Shown here: piece after piece, positions 1-11,349 of the stretch | Layout: every line of letters starts with the position of its first letter | Numbering within the stretch: position 1 is the stretch's first letter | Source of the DNA: Setoptus koraiensis | Taxonomy: Eukaryota > Arthropoda | Direction of reading: 5' to 3' | Length of the DNA: 64,000 bases | NCBI GenBank assembly: GCA_048013815.1 | Contig: CM106585.1 | Coordinates: 248,001-312,000 of the forward strand | Made by a program: the position numbers and the translations under genes | Notes under the pieces: generated by a model | Databases searched by the model: none | What the model was told of the DNA's origin: nothing | Seen by the model: only the letters and a program-made list of their open reading frames with translations

Positions 1-469
1 ATCATAACAATAAAAAAGAGGGACAGACAGCCACAACAGGTAGTTATCGCGCCGCTTGACTAACAATATCAACATTAGCAAAGCAACTCAATTTTTGACT
101 TACATTTTGTGACATAACAACGATGCTCTCATGTCATTTGGAATTATTTGTTTCGAAGCAACGAGATTTTTCATTCAAATAATGCCTGATGATTAGTTGT
201 TGCTGTCACTTGCAACATTTTTCGTGCTCTACATATTGTGTATTCATGATTTTTTGTTATGTTATGCATTAAGCTGTTGTGAACTAATGACAAGCTAATA
301 AGGAAGACTGAGGACAAACAGTATCAAGACGAAGTAATGTTTGACAATGGAGCTGATGATAATATTGCCATTGATTTATAGTTCCATAGGCTCTATTAAT
401 TGCGACCGCATCATTCAAAGCAGACTCTATTTATTATTAGTTATATTCTCTGTATGTTGCCATGGAATC

Positions 470-473
<4 letters not shown>

Positions 474-525
<52 letters not shown>
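474..525. repeat. (GA)n microsatellite
   Basis: Uninterrupted GA dinucleotide tract of about 26 units. Similar shorter tracts lie at 1349-1379 and 7365-7391. Confidence 0.95.
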
Positions 526-526
<1 letters not shown>

Positions 527-1347
527 AACTTCATGTCAGAAACTGGTAGAGAGAGCGAGAGAGATATTCATCAAACAAAGCCAGCGAAAGTTTCCCGAGA
601 GTCTCTGGAAAGTTGTTCGGATCAGCTTGTTGTCTATGCTTTTGGTATTGTTAGCTGGGTGCTGTTGTTGCTGCAGCGACTAACTACTTTCTACGTAATA
701 ATGATAATATTGTTAGAAACAAACACTAACACAACCAGTCACAAGCTAGCTCCACTAAATAGTCTATTGAAATAGGAGAAGCCATTTTATAAAACAGCAA
801 CAACAACATGTGGTTGTTTGCTGATTATTTTCACGTTACGCCAAACAAAACTGCGTGCAGCATACCATTATGTTGTGTAATACTCGATAAGCCTCTCTCA
901 CTATTAGTATTTACATCATGTCTCAGCTGCGAGGTGAAGCTGAAAGGTTGATTACGATGTTATTTGGCTGCATTACAGGTAGTTGTAATATGTTTGCCAT
1001 TCTCACTAGCTCTTTCTCTCTCTCTCCCCTAATTTAGCATTCCATTCAAAACACAAATGATGATTCCTGTTTCGGCGGCTCAATTATTTTTTGCTTCGTT
1101 GTTCGCCTTTTATCAGAGTTCGTGTTGCATTGGTCATATTTGACTCATATCACCTACATGTCACACACCAACTAATGCTTGTGTGTTTGTTAATTGTAAC
1201 AATCGATTTTTTGTTGGTGTCAAGTGCTTCACTTGTCGGGTGTTAAGTGCCTTTCAGGTTTATTGAATTTACAACAAAACTGGCCAACTAGCGACGTCGG
1301 ATAGTCGTCGCCGTCAAAGGATTTGCCCAGAGAGCGAGCAAGTGAGC

Positions 1348-1348
<1 letters not shown>

Positions 1349-1379
<31 letters not shown>
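1349..1379. repeat. (GA)n microsatellite
   Basis: GA dinucleotide tract about 30 bases long, upstream of the gene at 1853. Confidence 0.9.
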
Positions 1380-1381
<2 letters not shown>

Positions 1382-1852
1382 AATTAATATTGTAGGTGCA
1401 CGTCGTTCAATGCGCGGTAGTTGTGAGTTTGAGATAGGTAATCGAGAGGAAAAGAGAGGCAATTTAGAGATTATCAACAGCAACTGAGCCACCAGATCAC
1501 ATCGTTGTTCAGTTTATGATCGGAGGACTTAATTGAAATCGAATTACATACTGGAATTGAATGAACCAAACAACAACAATCGACAACAGCGAATGATTGT
1601 AAATTGGCCGTAGAGGCGTCACAACAAACTCCATTAGTGTAGCATCGAAAAATGGCATATGTAAGAGTACTCCCTTATTGAGTCTAAAGTCTGTTTAGTG
1701 ATGATGATTTTAATTTCACTATAACAACACAATTAATATCAATTAACTGTAATCTGTACTGATCAATAGGTGTCAGTCAAAATATTTAACATTATTCTTA
1801 GAGCAACAATTAACGTTATAACGTCAACAACATTTATTTTATCTCCTGTGTT

Positions 1853-4800
1853 ATGAATTGTTCACCAAGTTCGCCAAAATTCATTTCGATAGCATTGGAC
1901 GCGGCAAAAGTGAGCGAAAATCACATTATTAGAGCTGATAGCAGTGCTAACACGACCGCCCCGAGAAGAGGCGATAAATATTCATATCCGTCATTGATAT
2001 CTAACAACAAAACAGTACCAACTATTTATCGTCAGAGGCGTATAAGCAGCAAACAAGACAATCTGTTTCCAGCAGCTAGTGCTGATGAATTAACATCCAA
2101 ACTGCAGTCCATCGATAGCAACAACAACATAGTAGATACAACCAACCAACAACAGTCTAATAATAGTGCCGAGCTATCAATAGTGTCGTCGCAAGATTCA
2201 TCGGATTCCTTTTCGCATTTGTCTCTTTGTTCGTCATCGGAAAAAGATTCCTGTTTATCATTGTCACAAGTGTCACAGCAAACAACCGAAATCGCTAACG
2301 CCAATAGTGAATTTACATCGGACTACAGCTCTATTAATAGCACCAGCAACAAACATTATTTTACTTGTGATAACTTTGACATTGGCAGTGGCAAACATAG
2401 TATTGGCATTTACTCTTTATCATTAAAACCAGGATCTGCCAAGAAGAACAATTCAACAATTTGTAGTAGTGGTGGTAATAACAATACATCAAATATGGAT
2501 AGCTCAATAGAGGAGAAGGTCAGTCAGGCGCAACAAAATCTGTCGGCCAATTCATCGGCATTACACCAAACGGCAAAAATGCAACAAACACCATCAACCA
2601 ACCGAAGCAACTTGTTTGCCGGCGCTCTAACGGCCCCCTCAAACAACCAAACAATTAAAACCAAAAGCAAACTAATATTGCCCACAGCCTTTTGGGCACT
2701 ATTATTGATATTGGGCTTTTGCATTATTTTGCTGTTGTCATCATTGAATCACACACTGAAATCGCTGGATTCACTAATTCGTTTGGAAAAGTCCAACGCT
2801 CAAGACACCAGAGATTTGTCCAGAATGGAGACATTGGCCTCTTGGTTGAGTCTGCCAGCAGCATTGTCATTAGATAATGTTGTCTCGTCGGGTCACCTCA
2901 CCAAAGCACGACACCAGCCCTCTAGCGGAGCACCCATGCCACCCATTTCCGGTTTGGACAAGCTCGTCGAGTCAGCGAGCAACCAGGATGCTGATGCAAT
3001 TATTATGATTGACGGTCGTCAAATAAGTCCAGAAGGATTGCCGTCATTTGATGCACCCCATCGTCACCATGAGAACAGTGACGCTAAAATGGCAAGCGCA
3101 GGCAGCAACAAGCTCATCTCTATCGACATAATGGGCCCAAATGATGATCCCTTAATGAGCGACAGCATGAGGTTACGCGAACCAATGTTATCGAGTGCCA
3201 GTTTCCCGTCTGAATTCAGGAGGCCAACACCATTTGCCGGCACCAGTGGCGATATTGGTGGCGCCGATAAGCAGAGCAGCCAATCACCGTTTGTTGCCTA
3301 CATTGATCATATGAATGTCAACATAAACGCACCAAGCGAGCAACCACAGGATAATTCGGACAACGGTCTTGACGACGACAAAGAATCCAAGTCGTCCGAT
3401 AGCGAGGGCGATGACGTGATCACGCGTGCCTACGAAGACATAATCAAGGACATAATTGCCGGCCCAGGTGAGATGAGCCCGAGTTTAATGAGACCGACAG
3501 GCGACTTTTTCATCAGTGGCAACAGGCCGTCTAAATACAATGATAATCACGAATCACCCTCACTGGAACTGTTTGCATCAATGCCACACCGTCATCATAG
3601 CAGCCAAGACTCAAGTTTGGATTCTCTCATTAAATCGTTGAGTGACGCCGAGCAGCCATCGTTTCGTCTCGACGAACAAAAACTATCCCCCCGTGAACCT
3701 GTCGCACAAATAGTCATGATCGGATCGGGTCCAATGGGTCCTCCCATGTCTCCTCTGTCGCCGTTATTGGCCCCCTATCGCCAACATCCAACCGTCAGAC
3801 CGGACAGACCGCTGTCATTGATATCCGTCATGGACACCGATAGCGATTCCGTGCGTGCACCGTCACCATTCTTGGGCACTGGTTTCAGTAGATTGAATCC
3901 TAATCACGCTCATCATCAACATTTCTCATTCAACAGCGCCGAACAGCAAGACCCGTCGTCGCCCATATCGTTGTTTGGCGATTCGGAGCATGTCAGTGCC
4001 GCCAAACACGGGCCAGCCCCCTATGAGGCCGGCTCATTCGATCAGATATTCAACGGGCCCTCACTGGAAAAGTCCAGCACAACCCCGTTGAGTTCATTGT
4101 TTGCCATGCTGTCTGACACCATTCCACAATCTACGCCCTCCTCTGTGTTCACAACAATTGTCGACGATTTGGATTCGGCACTGAAATCGTCATCATCATC
4201 TAAGTCACCGCTGGAATCAACAAACAAATCAGCGTTAACGTTTAACGATAACAAGGATAAAACAGGCAACGATCACCATCACATCACAGGCGGAATGATG
4301 ATGTTCAAGTTGTCGCCGCAGAACTCGAAGGATTCCGCCGATGCTTCTGACAAACTGCAATCGTTGGCCTCTAGTCCGCACGGCTCAGATGACGATTTTC
4401 TGCAAGGCAGCACGCTGTCATCGTTGGTGAAATTGATCACAAACACCGAGCCATCGCTGATATTTCCAAATGAGGAGCAGAAGTTCAAATTGGCAAGCAG
4501 CAAGAAGCTGGCCGATCAAGACAAGATGCACATTGTCGAGCCGACAGGCTCGTTTGTTTCGGGCGATCTAAGTGATTTGTTGTCGTCCGATGTCGTTGAG
4601 CCGGAGTCTGTTAGTCTGGACGAGCCTTCGAGTAGCAACGAGAAAGACATACCAGTGGCCAGCATATTTAATTTGGACAGCAGCGACGACACAGGCAAGC
4701 CAACACCATTTGACGGTCTAATAGATTCACTGTTCTCGGTTGATCCGGTCACCTCGCTGTCCGCACTGACAAACACCAACTCACCCGATTCGAGTGCACT

Positions 4801-7214
4801 GTTCAAGGAAGTGAAGGACGCCATCGATGTGTCTAGCGACAGCAAGCCACAATTGTCGTCGCAAGCTGTTTTCGGGGACAATGACGATTCAGTTAGGCAA
4901 GTTGTCGATCTAATCAACAACGATGACCGACTGGTCACCGCCGCCCAATCTAGCGGCTCGTCGTCGCCGGCCAGTGTCCCACCAAAAGGTAAGAACAAAA
5001 CCTGTTGAACGGCCTTTTTATTAGCCACCGCTTTCGAGTACTTTCACTCGTCCTTCGACACGCGTCCTGCACAAAAACAAAACCACATCCGGTTCCCCGT
5101 TACTCATTCTAACGCGCGCATAATTAATTCATTCAATTAATCACGAATGTTCATAATTAATCACGTTGCTTTTGCATTAGTTACTAATGCCACACTCCCA
5201 TTTGCTTTTGCTTCTGTTGTCGCTTTTTGCCCTTCAAATAACATTGCCCTTCAATTAATATTTCCCGCTTGATTAACATTGCACTGCATCATCAATCCGA
5301 ACAACACTTGACACTAAACAACTGACACGTCGCTCACTCGCTAACTAAACAAATAACATAACGCATAATTAACGCTCGCCAGCTAACAACTCATCGTCTT
5401 CGTCACCACCGGCAGCGGGGCCCGCTCCACAAGCGGCCTCGTCCGCCCCTAAGCCACCCGCTCCGCCCGCACCAGCCAAAGAATCTATGACTTGTGAATG
5501 TCACAAAAACACAAACTCCACCGCTCCCCCTGCACCCGCTTCTAGCAGCTCTGCTGCAGCATCACCGTCTCCACCGGGGGCCGCCGCTCCAAAGCCGCCG
5601 GCCTCACCCGCCAGCGGAACGTCTCCATCGGGGGCCGCCGCTCCAAAGCCGCCGGGTCCACCCGCCAATGGAACGTCGCATCCGGGAGCCCAAGCGTCGG
5701 CGAGCCCATTGGTGGGCTTCATCGCCGCTAGGACGCCACCCGCTGCGACACCATCACAAATCAGTCCTCCTCAGCTATTGTTGGCGGCGCTTATGGCCGA
5801 CGAAGCTCCCAAAAGCGGCCCGGCGCCACCCTCGGCCGCAGCACCATCGGCCGCAGCACCATCGGCAGCGCCCCCTGCACCACCGGTTGCTCCACCGCCG
5901 CCTCCACCGCCGCCGCAGCCACGTCCTATGTGGTTCGGGTTCAGAAACAGCTTAATGGGCCAACAGAACTTTTCCACCTCTCCCTTCCCATCCTTTCCCG
6001 GCTTGATGCCAAGACCATGGTTCTTTTTCCCGCCTCCCCCCCTATTGCCTCCTCCAACACCCTCTACTACTCCTGTCGCGGCCCCCAAACCTGCTCCGGC
6101 AGCCGCCGCTGCCTCTGCCCCCACAACCACAACTCCCGCACCGGCTCCAGCCGCCTCCGCCGCTAAACCTGCAGCAGCCGCACCCGCACCCGCAGCACCC
6201 ACAACCACAACTCCCGCTCCTGCTGCCGCCGCAGCTAAGCCGGCAGCACCCGTCACCACAACTCCAGCTCCAGCGCCCGCAGCTGTAGTGACCATCGCCC
6301 TCACCTCAACCACTACACCCGCTCCCCCTAAGAAAGCTTAACTATTATTCATTCAAATAGTTAGATCCTTTGCGACGCAACTTACGCTTTGCACTTGTTA
6401 CGCCGCTCGCAATAATAACATGACATGACATAACATGACACAATAATTCAACCCAATAATAATTATTACCAGATCGTTAAACCTAGATTTCGACAACCTT
6501 AACATGACTAACATAAACCATAACAATTGTTGTGCTCCTCCATATATATGTAATTTATCCCAGAACATTGACAACCCTCTTCCACACATACACCACCAAC
6601 ACACAAAATCCAACAACTCGTATTATAACATTATTTGCTCATTGATCGTCTCGAAAATCTTGATATCTACAACTATGCATAATAATATTAACCGGAATCA
6701 ATACTTCTATCACACAAACAAACCCACAACAACACGATTATCGCACATTAATTATGACCTGTCATATGATGATCAATGGTGGATACTGATAATTGTTTGA
6801 ATCGACATAGTTTTGCAAAACAAGTCTCAACCATCTCTGTTTCTTGATGATGGTATCAAGACCCCCTCACAACAACAACAGCAAATCTCTAGTAAGCCAT
6901 TCGAAACTGTTCAACCATCAGCAACAAACAAGCCGGCCATTTCGGTTTCGAATACACTAATTAGTCACAGCGACGATGAGACCAATAAAAAAATCATTAA
7001 AAACGATGAAAAATCAACTATTGGAATCAGTACAGAACCTCCTACTACTGTAACATTAGGCTCTGTTCAATCCACTATTGTCACAACACAGAGGCCTGCA
7101 CCATCGTCGTCATTGTTTGGCGAAATTGGATCTTTGTTTGGTTCGGGTTCCTTGTTTAATACAAACACTTTGTTCAATACTTTGAACAGAATTGTATCAT
7201 CCACAATACAGTAG
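1853..7214 (+). CDS. Unrecognised Ser-rich single-pass membrane protein with alternative last exons
   Basis: I do not recognise the family. The first coding exon is 1853-4988; it starts at an ATG and ends at a strong donor (AAAG|GTAAGA) after the first base of a codon. Two downstream exons fit that phase: 5383-6341 (acceptor CGCCAG, Pro/Ala/Thr-rich, stop at 6341) giving about 1364 residues, or 6811-7214 (acceptor ACATAG, Thr/Ser-rich, stop at 7214) giving about 1179 residues. Both totals divide exactly by three. Residues 1-270 are Ser/Asn/Gln-rich; one hydrophobic segment lies at about 277-298 (sequence around FWALLLILGFCIILLLSSL), with no signal peptide before it, so a type II or tail-out single-pass protein is likely. 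The remaining 750 residues are acidic, Ser/Asp-rich and apparently disordered, with recurring SLF and SSLF motifs that also occur in the 6811 exon. AATAAA at 7229-7234 follows the second terminal exon. The splicing is inferred from phase and sites only. Confidence 0.65.
4989..5382 (+). other. Intron between first coding exon and Pro/Ala-rich exon
   Basis: Begins GTAAGA and ends GCCAG. The exon frame closes at an in-frame TGA soon after the donor (5006-5008), as expected for intron sequence. The region is AT-rich and no other coding potential is seen. Confidence 0.6.
5383..6341 (+). other. Pro/Ala-rich, mucin-like alternative terminal exon
   Basis: GC-rich exon coding for Pro, Ala and Thr repeats (PAPAA, TTTPAPA) with one less repetitive island around MWFGFRNSLMGQQNF. 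It joins in phase 1 to the exon ending at 4988. Base composition is very different from the AT-rich neighbours. The reading frames on the opposite strand here are composition shadows. Confidence 0.6.
6342..6810 (+). other. AT-rich spacer between the two alternative terminal exons
   Basis: No coding potential beyond short Asn/His-rich frames. If the 6811 exon is used, this is intron sequence; its 3' end is CGACATAG. Confidence 0.5.
6811..7214 (+). other. Second alternative terminal exon
   Basis: It joins in phase 1 to the exon ending at 4988, giving Val at the junction and then LQNKSQPS. The C-terminus has repeated SLF/LFN motifs (GSLFGSGSLFNTNTLFNTL) resembling the SSLF motifs of the first exon, which supports membership of the same gene. 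Confidence 0.55.
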
Positions 7215-7698
7215 TGTGTAGTTGAAATAATAAAAAAGGAGAATTGTATTGTTTATGTGACAAAATTTGACATTCAACAACAACAACAACAGACAGTTAT
7301 GGTCACAAATCAACAACGTCACCAAAGATTGAAGCGGTCTCGCGGTCACCATCAGAGATATGCAGGGAGGGAGAGAGAGAGAGAGAGAGAGAAAAAAAAT
7401 GTTTAGACAACCGTTGGAGTTGACCATTTTAATCATATTGTAGTTGGCAGGATTGTTCGAGCTTCTTTTGTGTGATGAATTGAATATTAAATCAACAACG
7501 AGATACATTCAATGAAGGATAAAACGACATTGTAGATCATAAATAGAGTTTATTCAATAAAATATCTCTCATTCGCTGATCCGAACCTTTTGTTTCATCA
7601 CATTGACTCTAACACTCCCTTAGCTCGCTCTCTCCTCGAAACTAACAGAATTGTTCTGACAATGTCTCAGAAGTTCTCTGATAGTATCTCTTGATTGA
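7215..7698. other. Intergenic region
   Basis: Contains the polyadenylation signal at 7229, a CAA tract near 7276, a GA tract at 7365-7391 and no recognisable gene. It separates two convergent genes. Confidence 0.6.
7229..7234 (+). terminator. Polyadenylation signal AATAAA
   Basis: Canonical hexamer 15 bases after the stop codon of the 6811-7214 exon. Confidence 0.6.
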
Positions 7699-8381
7699 CT
7701 ATGTTGCTCTACCAGGATGCCAAGTTTTCATATCGAATTCTTCAATTTCATTGTCACCTCGCTTGCTTCTATGATATTTATAATAGGCTGTGAGTAGAAC
7801 TCTCAAATATTGACTATCGTGTAAATACTTTCTGGCCTCCTGTTCACGATTTACAAGGTAAGCTAGGTGACCTTTACGCCCGGATTTTTTTCTAATGGGT
7901 CTATCCTTGAAGATCTCGAGGAGCTGAGTCCGAAACGGATAACCGTTTACCCGTTTTATTTTTCGTTTTTGGAATATGGTTGGTTGATTGGTTGGTTTTC
8001 TGGTCCTGCCAAATGCACTGTCAAGACTGGCACTCACAGGAGAGCAATCTGCTTTTATAGCCTCCGCAACGCATGTGGCAGGGTGGCGTGTCTGCCAAAA
8101 GACGCTTCTGGGCATGCGCAAGGCCCAGAAAAGACCAGAATATTCCAGAAACAAAAAATAAAACGGGTAAATGGTTACCCGGGTTCGACTCAACTCGTCG
8201 AGATCTTCAAGAATAGACCCATTAGAAAAAAATCCGGGCGTAAAAGTCACCTAGCTTACCTTGTTAGATAACCAAGACCATACACACAGGCGATAACGGT
8301 CGCAACTTCTCCTAGAATGACCCATTTGAATATCTTTTTAAGTGGTGCGTATACCGAACTGATTGGGGTTTTCCTGATCAT
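7699..8381 (-). CDS. CEBPZOS: CEBPZOS-like small mitochondrial membrane protein, interrupted by a MITE
   Basis: CEBPZOS is a short mitochondrial inner-membrane-associated protein of about 80 residues in human. Here the first 39 codons run from ATG 8381 down to 8265 and the last 50 codons from about 7850 to the stop at 7699-7701, with a 410-base MITE (7854-8263, plus its TTA duplication) between them. The N-terminal part has PLKKIFKWVILGEV, followed by one hydrophobic helix. The C-terminal part has LLTAYYKYHRSKRG and IEEFDMKTW. This matches the family pattern PLxKKIFK-V--xE, YYK, and ExDxKTW at equal spacing. Without the element the protein would be 89 residues. With it, genomic translation stops a few bases inside the element, unless the element is removed or partly exonised by splicing (see findings). 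The gene is head-to-head with DIMT1. Identification rests on remembered family sequence and is fairly firm. Confidence 0.75.
7854..8263. mobile_element. 410-bp MITE with long inverted termini, PIF/Harbinger-like
   Basis: The ends are inverted repeats starting CAAGGTAAGCTAGGTGAC; similarity continues inward for about 120 bases on each side, through the GCCCGGATTTTTTTCTAATGG block to the CCCGTTTTATTTTT block. It is flanked by direct TTA triplets (7851-7853 and 8264-8266), matching the 3-base TWA target duplication known for PIF/Harbinger elements. It has no transposase. The open frames found across it on both strands are mirror images of the inverted repeats, not genes. The arms differ at a few sites, so it is not brand new. 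Confidence 0.88.
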
Positions 8382-9823
<1,442 letters not shown>

Positions 9824-9840
9824 TTTTCTCTAGGTTTAAC

Positions 9841-9846
9841 AATAAA
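9841..9846 (+). terminator. DIMT1 polyadenylation signal AATAAA
   Basis: Canonical hexamer 18 bases after the DIMT1 stop and 10 bases before the MFSD10 stop on the other strand, so the 3' ends of the two transcripts must overlap. Confidence 0.65.
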
Positions 9847-9855
9847 AGCTGATTT

Positions 9856-11349
9856 CTAGTTAAGTTTACGATTCAATGACATCATTAAAACAATCGGTAC
9901 ACAAATTGCCAATCCTCCACCGCAATAACAGGTGACCGAGCCAAATGTCCAGAAACATATCGATGCGACAGTTGGGCCGATTGCTCTGGCTAGGGCACCG
10001 ATGGAACGGAAAACGCCAAGCACAGCACCCTTCTGTTCCGGTGGACCATGAGAGGATACAATTGTGGTCAGGCAAGGCACGATAACGGCCGAAGAGAAGG
10101 CGTATAAAATTAAAGCTCCATATATGTGCGATACAGACGATGCTAATGCCATCATGATGAACGAGGGTACAACAACAACCAGTCCTATTGTTGCCAATCG
10201 AGCCTCTTTTCCTGGTTTCACTCTTCTAATGTACCCACCTTGTATGAGTGACATGATTATTCCTGAGAATAGATACAACTTTCCTTGGTCCATACTGGTA
10301 AAATTGAATCTTAGATGAGTTAAGAAAGAGAGTGTAAATTCCAGACCTGAATAAAATAGTAAATATAAAAAATATATGTAGCCTGTCTGCTGCAATATAG
10401 CTGTTTCTCGTTGAGTCTGGCAGTGTACTGAACGAAATGTAAATAAGGATCGAGGATCAATGTATTGTATCGAATTGTGGAGTATAAATTTGAACGTTGA
10501 GTTAGGCTCTTTTCTTGATGGTTGAGTTCTGGTGTCATTATTGCTGGATTTGTTTTGAGATTGCATAATTTTTTCACCTGCACACCGTTTTGTTTCGGGC
10601 AAAAATGTAGAAACTAGCAACAGGTTGATGGATGAGAGAGCTATAGCGACGGCAGCGGGTATCTTGATAAGATCATCAACGGCGGAAGTGGTCGTGGACC
10701 AAGAGGAGAACAGAGCACCCAACATGGGTCCAATAATGAAGGCCAGCGAAAATGATGACCCTACAATGGCCATACCACGACCCCTAGAATCAGAATCGGA
10801 TGCATCGGTTATAATGGCCAACGACAGGCTTATGTTACTTTTACTTAATCCACCAATTGTGCGCGATAACAGAAACAATATAAATGTTGATGGGGACATG
10901 TACCAAATAAAATATGAGATTACTGTTCCACTCATGGCAATCAGAAGAATTGATTTTCTTCCATAACGATCACTGAGAGCTCCAAAGAAGGGCGATGATA
11001 AAAATTGCAACACTGAAAACCATGATCCAATGAGTCCGCCCAATAAAACACCATTATGAGTATCTTTTGGTAACTGTATTAAAGTTTGCAATTTATCAAC
11101 TTGCTTGTTTAACCAACTGTACAATCCACTGTTATCATGTTGCATATAATGATCAAATATTTTGGGCATCAACGGAAGTATAAGTGTAAACGCTAATAGG
11201 TCAATGAACAAAGTAATGAACACGAGAAGAAATATCCTGTTAGTTGAAAATTTGCCAGATTTTTGTCCATTGGTGTTGTTGATTGCATTGTTGCTATTTG
11301 GACTTAATTTAACATTTGATTGGGAATTAGCTCGTTTTGTAAAAGCCAT
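9856..11349 (-). CDS. MFSD10: Major facilitator MFSD10 (TETRAN-like organic anion transporter)
   Basis: MFSD10 is a twelve-helix major facilitator reported to move organic anions and drugs in vertebrates; its substrate here is unknown. The product is a single-exon protein of 497 residues. A soluble Asn-rich N-terminus is followed by TM1 (FITLFIDLLAFTLILPLMP), a luminal loop, GGLIGSWFSVLQFLSSPFFG, then MFS motif A (GALSDRYGRK, about residues 123-132) and GGLSKSNISLSLAIITD, which matches the MFSD10 signature LIGGISKGNVSLSTAI. A hydrophilic central loop (about 250-310) separates the two halves, and the second half ends in helices up to VPIVLMMSLNRKLN. The gene is divergent from flower and convergent with DIMT1. 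Family assignment is confident. Confidence 0.9.
   Translation of the reverse strand: MAFTKRANSQSNVKLSPNSNNAINNTNGQKSGKFSTNRIFLLVFITLFIDLLAFTLILPLMPKIFDHYMQHDNSGLYSWLNKQVDKLQTLIQLPKDTHNGVLLGGLIGSWFSVLQFLSSPFFGALSDRYGRKSILLIAMSGTVISYFIWYMSPSTFILFLLSRTIGGLSKSNISLSLAIITDASDSDSRGRGMAIVGSSFSLAFIIGPMLGALFSSWSTTTSAVDDLIKIPAAVAIALSSINLLLVSTFLPETKRCAGEKIMQSQNKSSNNDTRTQPSRKEPNSTFKFILHNSIQYIDPRSLFTFRSVHCQTQRETAILQQTGYIYFLYLLFYSGLEFTLSFLTHLRFNFTSMDQGKLYLFSGIIMSLIQGGYIRRVKPGKEARLATIGLVVVVPSFIMMALASSVSHIYGALILYAFSSAVIVPCLTTIVSSHGPPEQKGAVLGVFRSIGALARAIGPTVASICFWTFGSVTCYCGGGLAICVPIVLMMSLNRKLN

Larger units (their letters stand above)
1..1852. other. Upstream region of the 1.85 kb gene; no gene seen
   Basis: AT-rich DNA with GA/CT simple repeats, the largest at 474-525 and 1349-1379. 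The reading frames that cross them (Arg-Glu or Ser-Leu repeats) are artefacts of the dinucleotide tracts. It may contain the promoter and 5' untranslated sequence of the gene that starts at 1853, but I cannot point to a TATA box or a 5' splice junction. Confidence 0.6.

Noticed and set aside
341-775. Arg-Glu repeat reading frames
   Set aside because: Produced by the GA microsatellite at 474-525; no family features outside the tract.
5501-6313. Gly/Ala-rich frames on the minus strand
   Set aside because: Composition shadows of the Pro/Ala-rich exon on the + strand.
7867-8271. 134-residue frame on the + strand and its mirror on the - strand
   Set aside because: Both are translations of the MITE's inverted ends (the two proteins share their start and end because the arms mirror each other).
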